64,000 nt of DNA from Megaustenia siamemsis (taxonomy: Eukaryota; Mollusca; Gastropoda; Stylommatophora; Ariophantidae): positions 61,960,678 through 62,024,677 of the forward strand of contig JAVIAB010000059.1 in assembly GCA_032433765.1 (NCBI GenBank), written 5' to 3'. The notes beneath the pieces were generated by a model. It worked only from the letters and a program-made list of their open reading frames with translations, had not been told where the DNA came from and ran no database searches. How positions within the stretch are numbered: position 1 is the first letter of the stretch; every line of letters begins with the position of its first letter. Both the position numbers and the translations under genes were made by a program. Below, piece by piece: positions 48,201-61,500 of the stretch.

Positions 48201-51200
48201 TATAGTTCTCATCTGCTAGAGTTCTCATCGGCTAGAGTTCTCATCGGAATGTGAAACATTCATAGTTTCCGATGTGGGAACAATAGGCCCAGGAAAAGCT
48301 TATTTCTCACATTCAGACTTGAAGTTGTTTACCACAAATCTTTATAAAATACTGAATTCATTTTGTCGTCTTGCAATCAGAGCAATTATGTTCTTCTTCT
48401 GCTTTCTTTATTCTTCCTTCTTACTTTTTCTTTCCTATTCATTCCTTCTTGCTCCTTCCTCCATCCTCAACCTCCCTCCTTTTTCCTTCTTCCTATTCCA
48501 CATATTTTTCTACTTTCTCTTCCTCTTCCCCTTCATATTTTTCTACTTCCTCTTCCCTCCCCCTTTTTTTTCCTTCCTCCCTTATTCTTCTTCTTCTCCT
48601 TCTTGTTTAATTCTGTGTTCACCTGACAGTTACTCCTTTTCATCGCCTACCCCTAGAAGAATTGAATGACATTATGCGCGATCCTGATAATGATAGTAAT
48701 TGTTTACCTTTCATCTTTAGTCACCATACACTTATCCAGCCTCCATAGAATGTGACGTCTACAGTAGGATTACATTGCACTGCTACGGTAGGCGTGTAAC
48801 CCAGTAAAAAAAAAAGTCAGTAAAGTGCCCCGTCACGCCACGTGACGTATAGGGAATATGGTGTTAGTGATAATAATTTTTACAGACCTTTGGAAAATTA
48901 TTTTTGTGGTTATGTGGTCGGTATCACGCCCGTGCTACTTTACTTTCCCAGAAATAAACATACGGTACTCATTTAAGGCTGGGTGAACCCGGAAACCATC
49001 CATCAGGATGGAGCCCGACCTCTCGTCCTTTCTAGTTCAGTTCACTAACCAGCGAGCTATCGCATCTCACTTACTTATGACGTACAAAACATTAATGAGT
49101 GACGAAGAAAAAACAACATATATATGCTCAATTTTTACTGACCTTATGAGTGACGTCATATAAACTACATATTGCTATTTAACTTTGACCCCAGGTCTTG
49201 ACCCTGCTGGCCCATACTTTGAGAACACGGACAAGGTCGTTAGGCTTGATCCCACAGATGCCAAATTTGTTGACATTATCCACACGGACGCTCTGAACTT
49301 GTTGCAGCTGGGTAACTGGTGTTCAGTATTTGTTTGCGCTTTCTTCATCCTTGCTTTTAGACTGTAGAGTATATTGTTCATATGATTTGTATGTGAAACT
49401 ATGTATGTGTTATTATATCTCTTGTTACATATAGATCGTCTTCTTCTTCTTCTGCTCATTCAGACAAGGACTCCGGACTCTCCAATGAAGGCAGCTGTCT
49501 GTTTAAATGATTCGGTTGCCCGGTATAGTTTATCTTCTAGGAAGGTGGGTGTAGTCCACATTGTCCTCCTCAGGTCTGTGTACGGGGGGCAATCCTGTAG
49601 AACATGTTTTATTGTCATATTATCCAGGGTACAGTGGCATTGTCTGGTTGTTCCTATTTTGAGTTTGGTGAACATGTGGTTTCTCATTCTATTGGGGCCA
49701 GTGCGTAGGCGAAGTATGATGACTTGATCCCTCCTCGATAGTTGGAGGTATCCGTCCCTCTCGTTATACTTTGGGTGTTCTTGTTTTCATGATACTGGCC
49801 TTTGATCTCTCTGAGCCGCTCTGTTCAACATTAGTCATGTGTGTTTAAAGGATATTAACGATCACAGCTCAGAACCCTATGCTATAGTCATGAGAATACC
49901 TGCCCGAATAACATAGTCCATGACAGCTACTTTTTTTGGTTAGCTGAGTGGCAGTGTTCCCTAGCGTTCGGCTTCTCGTGGCAAGGCGCAGTGCCAAGGA
50001 GAAAGGCTTCGATCCTGCTTAGGACCATGTGTTGTTCTTTGTTTGTTTTTTTCTGTTGTAGTTTATTTGTCATTTTTTCTGAGTGCTGTAATACATACCT
50101 CTTCCTCTTATGATTCCCTGAATTATCGCCTCGGAAGTTTCCCTCTATAATAATATTCATATATTATTATTTGTCTCCATTCTGGTTTCGGCCTCTACCA
50201 CTAAACGTGATCCTCATTTGGCTATTCTCCTGGTCTGTACTACATTTCAGGTTATCCTCTTTCACACCGCATCTACTGCCGGTGTCTGAGTGATAGTTGA
50301 CTGCCTCGCTTAATTTCACACCCTCAATATCTCTTCTCAGTACCTGTCCTTTATTGCACCCCATTCACTGCTAGAACAATTGGGGGATGTTTCCTTAGTC
50401 TGTTTACCATCACACTCTCACAGATCCGGGTATTTACCTGTGCATAACTTGTTTGTCCCCTGGACTTACCACGTAACTGTTGACCTATATAATTGGGCCC
50501 CCTAGTGACATTCGACTAGCTTTCTCTCATTATGAGCGGACGGATTCATTCCTACCATGGCTAAGTCTCAATTTTTACATATAATTATTTTATATACAAA
50601 CGTATACTCTACTTCCACCTTTGACCTATCCTTCTTCATGTAGCACATCCCTCTCTCATTTCATCTCTTGCCCCTCTGCCTACTTCTCCCTGACCTGCCT
50701 GTCCCTATCATCCTAGATGTAGGAATGTTTATCTGTTTCCTATCGTTTGTTGTTGTTCTCGTTTTCTGTAGAAAGCCGCGTTTTGGCCGATGCGTCAGTA
50801 TCTTGTTGTGTTCTTTTTATGTAAAGCTGTCATCATACATTGTAGGAGCGTAAGTTACAACCTACTACAGGCTCCCTATAAACATGTTTACAGGGCGTGT
50901 TCTGGAGTGGAAGAACCTGCCTTTTATATACACAGTAGTGTTGTCGTCACATAACATTTCTAGAGGCTCTGCAAAATCCATAGTCAGCTATGACTAAAGG
51001 AGGCTACTATAGTCAACTATGACTGACGGAGGCTACTTTAATCAACTATGACTGACGGAGGCTACTATAGTCAACTATGACTGACGGAGGCTACTAAAGT
51101 CATTTATGACTGACGGAGGCTACTATAATCAACTATGACTGACGGATGCTACTATAATCAACTATGACTGACGGAGGCTACTAAAGTCAACCATGACTGA

Positions 51201-54200
51201 CGGAGGCTACTAAAGTCAATTATCACTGACGGAGGCTACTAAGTCAACTATGACTGACGGAGGCTGCTACTAGTGACGTGGTCACAATCAGTCTAAAAAG
51301 GTGGGCGTTTAGTTTGCACTGTCCTGAGCGGAAATGGAAATCTGTTGTTCTATTATCAGGTTCAGAATATTGGATCACGTGGAAATCTGTTGTTCTATTA
51401 TCAGGTTCAAAATTGGATCTTATGGAAATCTGTTGTTCTATTATCAGGTTCAGAATTGGATCTCATGGAAATCTGTTGTTCCATTATCAGGTTCAGAATT
51501 GGATCTTATAGAAATATGTTGTTCTATTATCAGGTTCAGAATTGGATCTTATGGAAATATGTTGTTCCGTTATCAGATTCAGAATATTGGATCACGTGGA
51601 AATCTGTTGTTCTATTATCAGGTTCAGAATTGGATCTCATGGAAATCTGTTGTTCTATTATCAGGTTCAGAATTGGATCACGTGGAAATCTGTTGTTCTA
51701 TTATCAGGTTCTGAATTGGATCTCATGGAAATCTGTTGTTCCATATCAGGTTCAGAATTGGATCACGTGGAAATCTGTTTGTTTTTGTTCTACGTGAATG
51801 TCTGTGTTTTCTTCAAAGTATGGATTTTCTATTTTTTTTTTCGTTATGGTCATGTTATGAAACTGTTCCTCTATGGTGTCTGCTTTAACTGGTTTGTCAG
51901 TGTTCTTCATTTCTCTCTGTGTCCCTTTGGGCTGGTATCTAATTCATTGACAGTCTATTGGTGATTCTCAAATGGTTCATTCTTTAACAGCTTTGGTTAT
52001 TTATTTGGTTATGGAAGGCCCCGGTATCACTGCAAATGAATCAAAATCCATAATTGCTCAACCGCCCGTGCCAGCGCAATCATCCGAATTAATATCTCAT
52101 CTCCCAAACAAAGAAAGGTAACTGTAGTCCCCATCAGAGCAGTCTCAGCACACGCAAAAAGACATAAAGTGAAACCGCGCAGAAAGTGAACACAGTCAAC
52201 TGTTCCCTGTTATACGATATCATCATTCATCGTAAACAATTGGAATATCGAAGCATAATAAAAACGGATGAGACACACAGCTCACGGTGTGCACAGAGCA
52301 CTCAACTGAGTAGCTCCTGCAACCAGCCGGACTTGGAATATGAGGAAACTGCAACAAGGAACACTTTTCATGCATAGACTTCAATTGTTCCCACCGCCTA
52401 TCCACGATACATCTGAAGTTCACGTCCTCTTAAAAATGATGATCATCATATTTTTTTAAAATGTATAGCACTTGATGATGTTAGGCCATCGTTGTTGACT
52501 CCAATTCCGAACGTATAGACACACAGCTAGTCGTCAGATTATCGCCGTCGCACATCAAACAACAGACCGTAAGATTAGCGTACGGCCGGTTTTGGGATAT
52601 ACGATGAGCCATTACGATCAACAGCTTTTCTCACTAGTAGCAGTGAACGAAAATGAATTATATTTAATGAATCATTGTTGGTGGATACATCTAAGAGGAG
52701 ATCCAGAAACATTACAAAACATGTCATTTAGTGCACATAAGACTAAAGGGATACACGAACTAAGATCTGTCTAGTATAAAATTATACTTTTTTTCCTTAT
52801 TATACTTGTGATTATTTCCCAATTACTTTATATGTGATTATTTCGCCATTCTATACCAGACTTGGACCTGCACTAAATAAATGTTTATATACAGTTTTAT
52901 TGAAATGCCAATTAGTTTTAGTGTAAAACAGCGGAAACAGAGATGTACAGTGTTGGCAAACTTAGAACTCCTCATGTAGAATAACATTACGCCTAGCGAA
53001 ATGAAGAGATTCGGCTGCTGATCTATAAAAACGGGTCGGCCAATGGCTGTTTTTATGATAGATGTTGTGGGGCAAATGAGAAATAAACTTATAGAGGGCT
53101 GGACACAAGCGAATAAATTCAGAGGAAGAGGTTTGTTTACAGCACTCACAGTTTGTTTTCGTGGCAAGGCGCTTTGCCAAGGAGTATGGATCAGATCCTG
53201 CTTAAGCAAAGTAAAGAGCCCCCGTCACGCCAAGTGCCGTATAGGGAATATGGTGTTAGTGACCATAAATTTTACAGACCTTCAGCACACGATTTTTGGG
53301 GTAATGTGGTCGGTATTACTCCCGTGCCGCTTTATTTTCCCAGAAAAAAATCCAGTACCCATTTAAGGCTGGGTGAACCCGGAAGAAACAAATGAAGCGA
53401 CGATGAGAGGCTACAGAGATGGGACTTCTCAGAAGAATGTTGAAAGTTCTCTGGACAGCTAAAAAAAACCAATGAGGAAGTTCTCAAAGAGGCCAACACA
53501 AAAAGGCAGCTCCTAAAAAACATAAGAAAGAAACAATCAACATTTTTCATCCTAAGAAGAGGAAAGTTGGAATACTTGGTTACAAATGGCAAAATAAAAG
53601 GAAAGAGAGATCGTGGACGACAAAGAAAGAAAATACTTGATAGCTTGGTGTCATGGCATGGGAAGCAGTCAACAACAGAACTGATACGATGCCCTGTAGA
53701 TAGAAGATTGTGGAAGGACATGATTGGCTACGCCAACAGGTATGGTACATGATGATGATGAACCCGGAAGCCGTCGGTTGGGATCGAACCCTACCCCTTG
53801 TCCTTTGTAGTCCAGTTCACTAACCACTGAGCTATGGCGGCTCCCTATAGATCCTGCTTAGGACCATATATTGTTCTTTGTTTTTTTTTTCTGTTGTTGG
53901 AAAAATTTGTCATTTTTTTCCGAGTGCTGTAAACATACCTTTTCCTCTGAATTGATTCGCTGATTATCGCCTCGGAAGTTTGCCTCTATAATAATTTTCA
54001 TTTATTATTATTGGCTCTAATTACACACGTCCAGAAGTATGTATTGCTCTGTGCGATAGTTATGTTGGTTTCATTGTTTTATGCGCGAGAACATAGCCAA
54101 ATAGATTCTTAATGGAGAATTGGTGGGGCAATGATGCCTATATTGAGAGACTGTTGAGACTAGATGTGGAGAAGGGGTTTGGCCGATGCGGAGGGTTTAG

Positions 54201-54204
54201 TGGG

Positions 54205-54238
<34 letters not shown>

Positions 54239-57200
54239 TGAGTGCCGCCTCCGCATCGAAGGTTGGCTACCATGGAGCGCCATTCCACTCTGTCTCTTTC
54301 TTTGATGGTGCAGATTGTCATAGGTTGACTTGTCCATCTCTTGATGTTACTCGTTCATGTTAGTCTTGATCTGCCTCTGCCACTTTTACCTTGTATTTTC
54401 CCTTCCAATATTACTTTTAGTAGGCTGTTGTGTCTTTTAACATGCACCAAAAATTTCCTTTGTCTTGTTTGAATTGTGCTTAGTAGTTCTCTTTTCATTT
54501 TTAGTTCTTTTAAAACTTCATCATTTGTTTTCTTTTCTTTCCATCCAATTCTACCTATTCTACTATAAATAAACATTTCAAAGGCTTCAATTGTCTGTTC
54601 TGTTTTCTTGTCTAATGTCCATGTTTCTGCACTATACAGGAAATATTGAGAAGATGTAACATCTTGCTATTCTTAGCTCTGGTGTTATTTGTTTTGTTGT
54701 TAGTATATTTTTCATGGCATTAATAATTACTTTTTGCCATACCTATTCATTTGTTTATTTCAGTTGTACATTTTCTATCAATGATTATAGTGTGTTCAGG
54801 TAGTTGTAACTCTGAACTGTCTCCAGATGTATTCCTGCAACTTTGATATTTAATTGTAGGTCTTGAGAATTTTCTTTGTTTATGATCATAGTTTTAGTCT
54901 TTTTTATATTCATATCTAGTCTATATATCTTGCTTGTCATGTTTATTAATAAGCCTTATGAGTCATATGACTAAGATATTATAAAGAATCATCATGCGAA
55001 GAGTGCGAAACACAATCAGTCCAGAAATTAGCGATGAACAGTGTGGTTTTGTTAGAGATAAAGGAACAAGCAATACCATTTATATCATAAGATCTTTAGT
55101 TGAAAGAGCCATAGAGGTGAAACAGATCCATACCTATGTCTCATAGATTACACCAAGGCATTTGGCAAAGTAAAGCACCAAGAAATAATCAACATTTTAG
55201 AAAGCATAAACATAGCAAAAATCTAAGAATAATAAAGAACATGTACTGGCAACAAACAGCGGCCATACGAACTGGAAACCAATTGGGAATGTTTCAATAA
55301 ATAAAACAGGGGTTAGACAAGGTTGTGTGCTGTCACCATATTTGTTTAATATTTATAGTGAGATTATTTTAAGATCCATAAGGGACATGCCTGGAATAAC
55401 AATTGGAGGTCAAAATATAAATAATCTAAGGTATGCTGATGATAAGTGAAAGAAAGCAAAAATAAAGGACAGCCTTAATAGCAAAAAGACAGAGGTAATG
55501 GTAACAACAAAGAAGAAGACATCACCTCAGTGCAAAATAAAGACAAGTGGAACAATATTAAAACAGGTAAATGCATTTAAATATTTGGGAACTTTGTTAA
55601 CCTCAGACGGAAGATGTACAAAAGAGGTGAGATGCAGAATGGCTCAGGCAAAAGCAGCTTTTTAAAAAATGAGGAAAATACTATGCAATCCATTTTTGAC
55701 AATAGAAACAAGAAAAAGAGTTCTTAAATGTTATGTAGAGCCAGTATTAACATATGGATGCGAGTCATGGACAATAGGACAACAGACAAGAAAATCACTG
55801 GAGTCTGTAGAAATGTGGTTTTACAGAACAATGTTGAGAATACCATGGACAGCTAAGAAGAGTAATGAAGAGGTCATGAGAGAGGTCAAAGCAAAAAGAG
55901 AGTTAATTTCCAATGTTAGGAAGAAGCAATCATCATATTTTGGCCATGTAATGAGAAGAAAACAACTGGAATATATTGTAACAACTGGAAAAATTTAGGG
56001 ACGAAGAGATAGAGGGAAGCAAAGAGAGAAAATAACAGACAGCTTAAGAGAATGGCTGGGCAGAAGTCAACAACAGAAATGATAAATAGCGGCCGAGATC
56101 GAAAGTTGTGGAGAGACATGATCACCTACGCCAGTAGGCCCGGTACTTGATGATGATGTCATGTTTATTACATTAAGTAATTGTTGTAGATCTTTAGGAT
56201 TTTCTGCTAGTGGTACAGTATCATCAGCATATCTAAAGCTAGTGGGAAAAGCAGATGTATTTACAGGAACAATCAGTATGCATACGGTTCGATGAATGCT
56301 GGAAAGGACGGTTGAAGTGACCGACTGCAATGAAACTGATTCCATGTATATAAATGAATAGAACAATCCTACTATCTTTGTCTGTGTACTATCTATTCAA
56401 TGCATGAAAAATATACTAACATCAAAACAAATAATACCAGGGCTAAAACTAAGAATAGCAAAATGTTACATCTTCTCAATATTCCTGTATGGTGCAGAAA
56501 CCTGGACATTAGACAAGAAAACAGAACAGAAAATTGAAGCCTTTGAAATGTGGGTCTATAGAAGAATAGGTGGAATTGGATGGAAAGAAAAGAAAACAAA
56601 CGATGAAGTTTTAAAACAAATAAAAATGAAAAGAGAACTACTAAACATAATTAGAACAAGACTAATGTTATTTGTGGGGCATGTTAAAAGACACAACAGC
56701 TTAATACAAGTAATATTGGGAGAGAAAATACAAGGTCAAAGAGGCAGGGGCAGACCAAGATCAACACGCATGAGTATCGTCAAAAGATGGACAAGTCAAC
56801 CTATGGCAATCTGCACCATCAAAGCAAGAGACAGAGTGGAATGGCCCTCCATGGTAGCCAACCTTCGATGCGGAGACGGCACTCAATGATGATGATGATG
56901 GCTATCTTTGCCTACATGGTTTGTGCCGTATTGCGGTAAGTCGTGGACCTTGACTTTACTACCACCACTGTAAACAATCTCTTTAATAAAATGATTTTTC
57001 TGATAGGTCAAGGAATGAAGGAATTAGTTGGTCACGTGGACTTCTTCCCAAATCTAGGTCACGATCAGCCAGGCTGCACCAGGGATCCGGTAATCAATAT
57101 TTTGGAAAATGGGCTAATACAAGGTGAGTGTGTGCACAACTGTTTGTTAAGGCCTATAAGTGACATTTTAGCTCTTGCCCTATAAGCAAAGCAGGACATT

Positions 57201-58526
57201 TTATGTCTATACTCTACTCCCATCGAGATTGCGATATATACTTCTTTCCAACGGTTGGAATTTAAGTCACTGTACACAAATTTGAGTTGTTTCCCTTAAT
57301 GTTTTGTTGGTGGTAAGAAAACAAAATAGTAAAGATTCCCTCCCTTGCCTTGCTAAGATTATTGGGGATATGACGTCGGCGTCCATATTTTTACATGACT
57401 AAAGCACCCCAGTCTGTTTACCAAAATGACGCCTCTACTTGCAGGTACATTCTCTGGTACCCATTTTTATTTCGTTCCCAGCTTTTTTACCTCTGACGAA
57501 GTTCCTAGAGACTAGGAACTGAATTTTGCGTGTTAATCCATTTTTCCCTGGCAGCCGTGTGCACAAAAGTCCCTCGCCGTACAGGCAGATAACTCCGACT
57601 TCGTAGGAACTCTTATTTTTTCCATCGATGAGTAATTGAGTTTCAAGCCGGGCCTCGCTGCTGAGACCAGGGTGGTTGCCGCAGAGAGAAATCATAAATA
57701 AAAGTCCCAACTGGTGTGGCCGGGATTTGAAAATACAACTTCTCTCTGTCTCGAGGCCGGCGTCTTGTCTCTAGACCAACCAGTCCCCCAGGTACCCATT
57801 TTTAGAGGCCGGGTAGTCCTGGGACATTGTTGGTCCGAAAAAAAAATCGTCCACTGATGAGAATTGAACCTATACCCTTCTGATCAAATAATAATAAATG
57901 AATTATTATATAGAGGGAAACTTTCGAGGCAATAATCAGCGTATCAACTCAGAGGAAGAGGTATGTTTACAGCACTCGGAAAAATTGTCGGTATTATGCC
58001 CGTGTCGCTTTACTTTCCCAGAAAAAAAATCCGGTACCCATTTAAGGCTGGTTGAACCCGGAAGCCGTCAGTTGGATTGAACCCTACCCCTTGTCCGTGG
58101 TAGTCCAGTTCGCTAACACTGAGCTATCGCGGCTCCTGTCATTCAAGTGCCATTGTTAAATGGCGGTCCGTGGTAACCAGTTTCTCGGTGCGAAGACGAC
58201 ACAATATGATAGTGGTGATGGATTGTCCCTATTGAAACGTTTTCTTTGTCTGCGCGAGATGCCCAGCTTATCTATAACATCGTGCACTCATTTTCTTCTT
58301 TATAAATCTCTCCCATGTTTACCTAGAACTATACCCTCCATAATTTCTTCTCTATGATATGTCGTTTACATTACCGATTAATTTGATTTTCCTTGTTGTT
58401 TATGTTCTTTATCAATCAGTTTTCTGGAATTTTAAGTTCTCGCAAGAATGACACCTTTGTTGTGTATGTAGAAACACAGTATTGAATTTGAGTGAGTGAA
58501 TGAATGAATGAGTGAGCGAATGAATG

Positions 58527-58561
<35 letters not shown>

Positions 58562-61500
58562 AGTAAGTCAGATAGTGAGTGAAAGAATGTTTGAATGAAT
58601 GGCATTGCTAATGAGATAGTGTGAGAATAAATGAGTAAATGAGATATTTAGTTAGAGAAAGATAATAAGTGAGTGATTGAGATAGTGTGTGAGTGGGAGT
58701 GTGATAAGTGAGTGAATAAATGAGATATTTAGTGAAAGAGAGAGTGAGAGAGAGAATAAGTGAACAAATTATTGAATGAAATAGTGTGTGAGTAGGAGTG
58801 TGATAAGTTAGTGAATAAATGAGTAAATGAGAGAGAAAATGAGAGCGATATTGTGTGAATGAGAGTGAGTGTTGAATTAGTAAGGAAGTGAGTGGTTTAA
58901 CGAGTGAGCGATTAAGTGAACAAGTAATCGCATTAGTTAGTGAGTGAGTGGAGTTATTTATGAGAAAGTGGAGTCATTTATGAGTGAGTGGAGTTATGTA
59001 TGAGTGAGTGGGGTTATGTATGAGTGAGTGGAGTTATTTAAGAGTGAATGGAGTTACGTATGAGTGAGTGGAGTTATGTATGAGTGAGTGGAGTTATTTA
59101 TGAGTGAGTGGAGTTATTTATGAGTGAGTGGAGTTATGTATGAGTGAGTGGAGTTATTTATGAGTGAATGGAGTTATGTATGAGTGAGTGGAGTTATGTA
59201 TGAGTGAGTGGAGTTATGTATGAGTGAGTGGATTTATGTCTGAGTGAGTGGAGTTATGTATTAGTGAGTGGAGTATGTATGAGTGAGTGGAGTTATTTAT
59301 AAGTGGATTGAGTTATGTATGAGTGAGTGGAGTTATGTATGAGTGAGTGGAGTTATGTATGAGTGAGTGGAGTTATTTATGAGTGAATGGAGTTATGTAT
59401 GAGTGAGTGGAGTTATGTATGAGTGAGTGGAGTTATGTATGAGTGAGTGGAGTTATGTATGAGTGAGTGGAGTTATTTATGAGTGAATGGAGTTATGCAT
59501 AAGTGAGTGGAGTTATTTATGAGTGAGTGGAGTTATGTATGAGTGAGTGGAGTTATGTATGAGTGAGTGAAGTTATTTATGAGTGAGTGGAGTTATGTAT
59601 TAGTGAGTGGAGTTATGTATGAGTGAGTGAAGTTATTTATGAGTGAGTTGAGTTATGTATTAGTGAGTGGAGTTATGTATGAGTGAGTGGAGTTATTATG
59701 AGTGAATGGAGTTGTGTATGAGTGAGTGGAGTTATGTATGAGTGAGTGGAGTTATTTATGAGTGAGTGGAGTTATGTATGAGTGAATGGAGTTATGTATG
59801 AGTGAGTGGAGTTATGTATGAGTGAGTGGAGTTATGTATGAGTGAGTGGAGTTATGTATTAGTGAGTGGAGATACTTATGAATAAGTGCAGTGGTTGTAT
59901 AAATAAGTAAAGCATAAACTGGGCTACTGAGTGAATGAGACCACACAATTGATTTCTTCTAAACATTCTCAAGGTGTGGAGGAGACGGCCTCATGCAGTC
60001 ACATGAGGTCGATCAAATTCTTCACAGAAAGCATCAACTCCCAATGCCCATTTCTGGGCTTTCCCTGCGACAGTGAGGAAGATTTCAAAGTAAGTAGATA
60101 TTCTACACTAAATGACTTTGAAAAGTAGATATACTACATTAACTGACTTTCAAAAGTAGACATATTACATTGACTGACTTTAAAAAAGTTATTAATACTA
60201 CATTAACTGACTTTAAAAAGTTATTAATACTACATTAACTGACTTTAAAAAGTTATTAATACTACATTAACTGACTTTAAAAAGTAGATATACTACATTA
60301 ACTGACTTTAAAAAGTTATTAATACTACATTAACTGACTTTAAAAAGTAGATATACTACAATAACTGACTTTCAAAAGTAGATGTACTACGCTGACTGAC
60401 TTTAAAAAGTTATTAATACTACATTAACTGGCTTTAAAAAGTAGATATACTGCATTAACTGATTTTCAAATGTAGATGTACTACATTAACTGACTTTCAA
60501 AAGTAGATGTACTACATTGACTGACTTTAAAAAGTAGAAATACTACATTAACTGACTTTTAAAAAGTTATTAATACTACATTAACTGGTTTTAAAAAGTA
60601 GATATACTACATTAACTGACTTTCAAAAGTAGATGTACTACATTGACTGTTTTAAAAAGTAGAAATACTACATTAACTGGCTTTAAAAAGTTATTAATAC
60701 TGCATTAACTGGCTTTAAAAAGTAGATATACTAAATTAACTGATTTTCAAAAGTAGATGTACTACATTAACTGACTTTCAAAAGTAGATGTACTACATTG
60801 ACTGACTTTAAAAAGTAGAAATACTACATTAACTGACTTTTAAAAAAGTATCATTGTTTTTCTCGTGGACTCAAACAGATTTCAGAGTAAAATACTTTGA
60901 ATGTAGATCTTTATGCAAGTTAAGCTTGCCAGGATTCTAGTGAAGTGATCGATTTTAAAGTGCAATGGTGCCTAACGAGGAAGATACTGTGCAGTCCATT
61001 TTTTACAATAAAAACAAGAAAAAAGAGTTCTTATATGTTATGTAGAGCCAGCCTTAACCTTCGCATGTAAATCATGGACAATAGGACAACATACAAGAAA
61101 ATCACTGGAGGTTGTAGAAATGTGGTTTTACAGAAGAATGTTGAAAATACCATGTACAGCTAAGAAGAGTAATGAAAATGTTATGAAAGAGGTCAAAACA
61201 AAAGAAGGGCTAATATCCAATGTTAGGAAGAAACAACTATAATTTTTTGGCCATGTAATAAGAAGGGAACACATTGTGACAAGTGGGAAAATTGAGGGAC
61301 GAAGAGACAGAGGGAAGCAAAGAGAAAAGATGCCAGTCAGCTCAAGAGAATGGCTTGGTAGAAGGCCAAGAACAGAAATGATAAATGACTGTCGAAAGCG
61401 AAAGTTGCGTCGAGACATGATTACCTACGCCAGCAGGCATGATACGTGATGATGATGGGTGCCTAACCCTGGTTTTTTCCAAATTTCTAGGAATTGTAAT

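Larger units (their letters stand above)
53145..54017 (+). mobile_element. SINE type D, outermost of three nested elements
   Basis: The head is at 53150-53204 ('ttcgtggcaaggcgctttgc', 'agatcctgctta') and the rest of the body at 53849-54017 ('ggaccatatattgttctttg', 'tcgcctcggaagtttgcctc'). SINE A sits between, bounded by the repeated agatcctgctta. Confidence 0.88.

Noticed and set aside
48274..48669. Hydrophobic frames that look like membrane proteins
   Set aside because: They lie in a C/T-biased tract giving Phe, Leu and Ser codons in all frames.
51278..51964. Three overlapping open frames repeating [13 protein letters not shown] peptides
   Set aside because: They are produced by the 43-bp minisatellite, which shifts frame with each copy.
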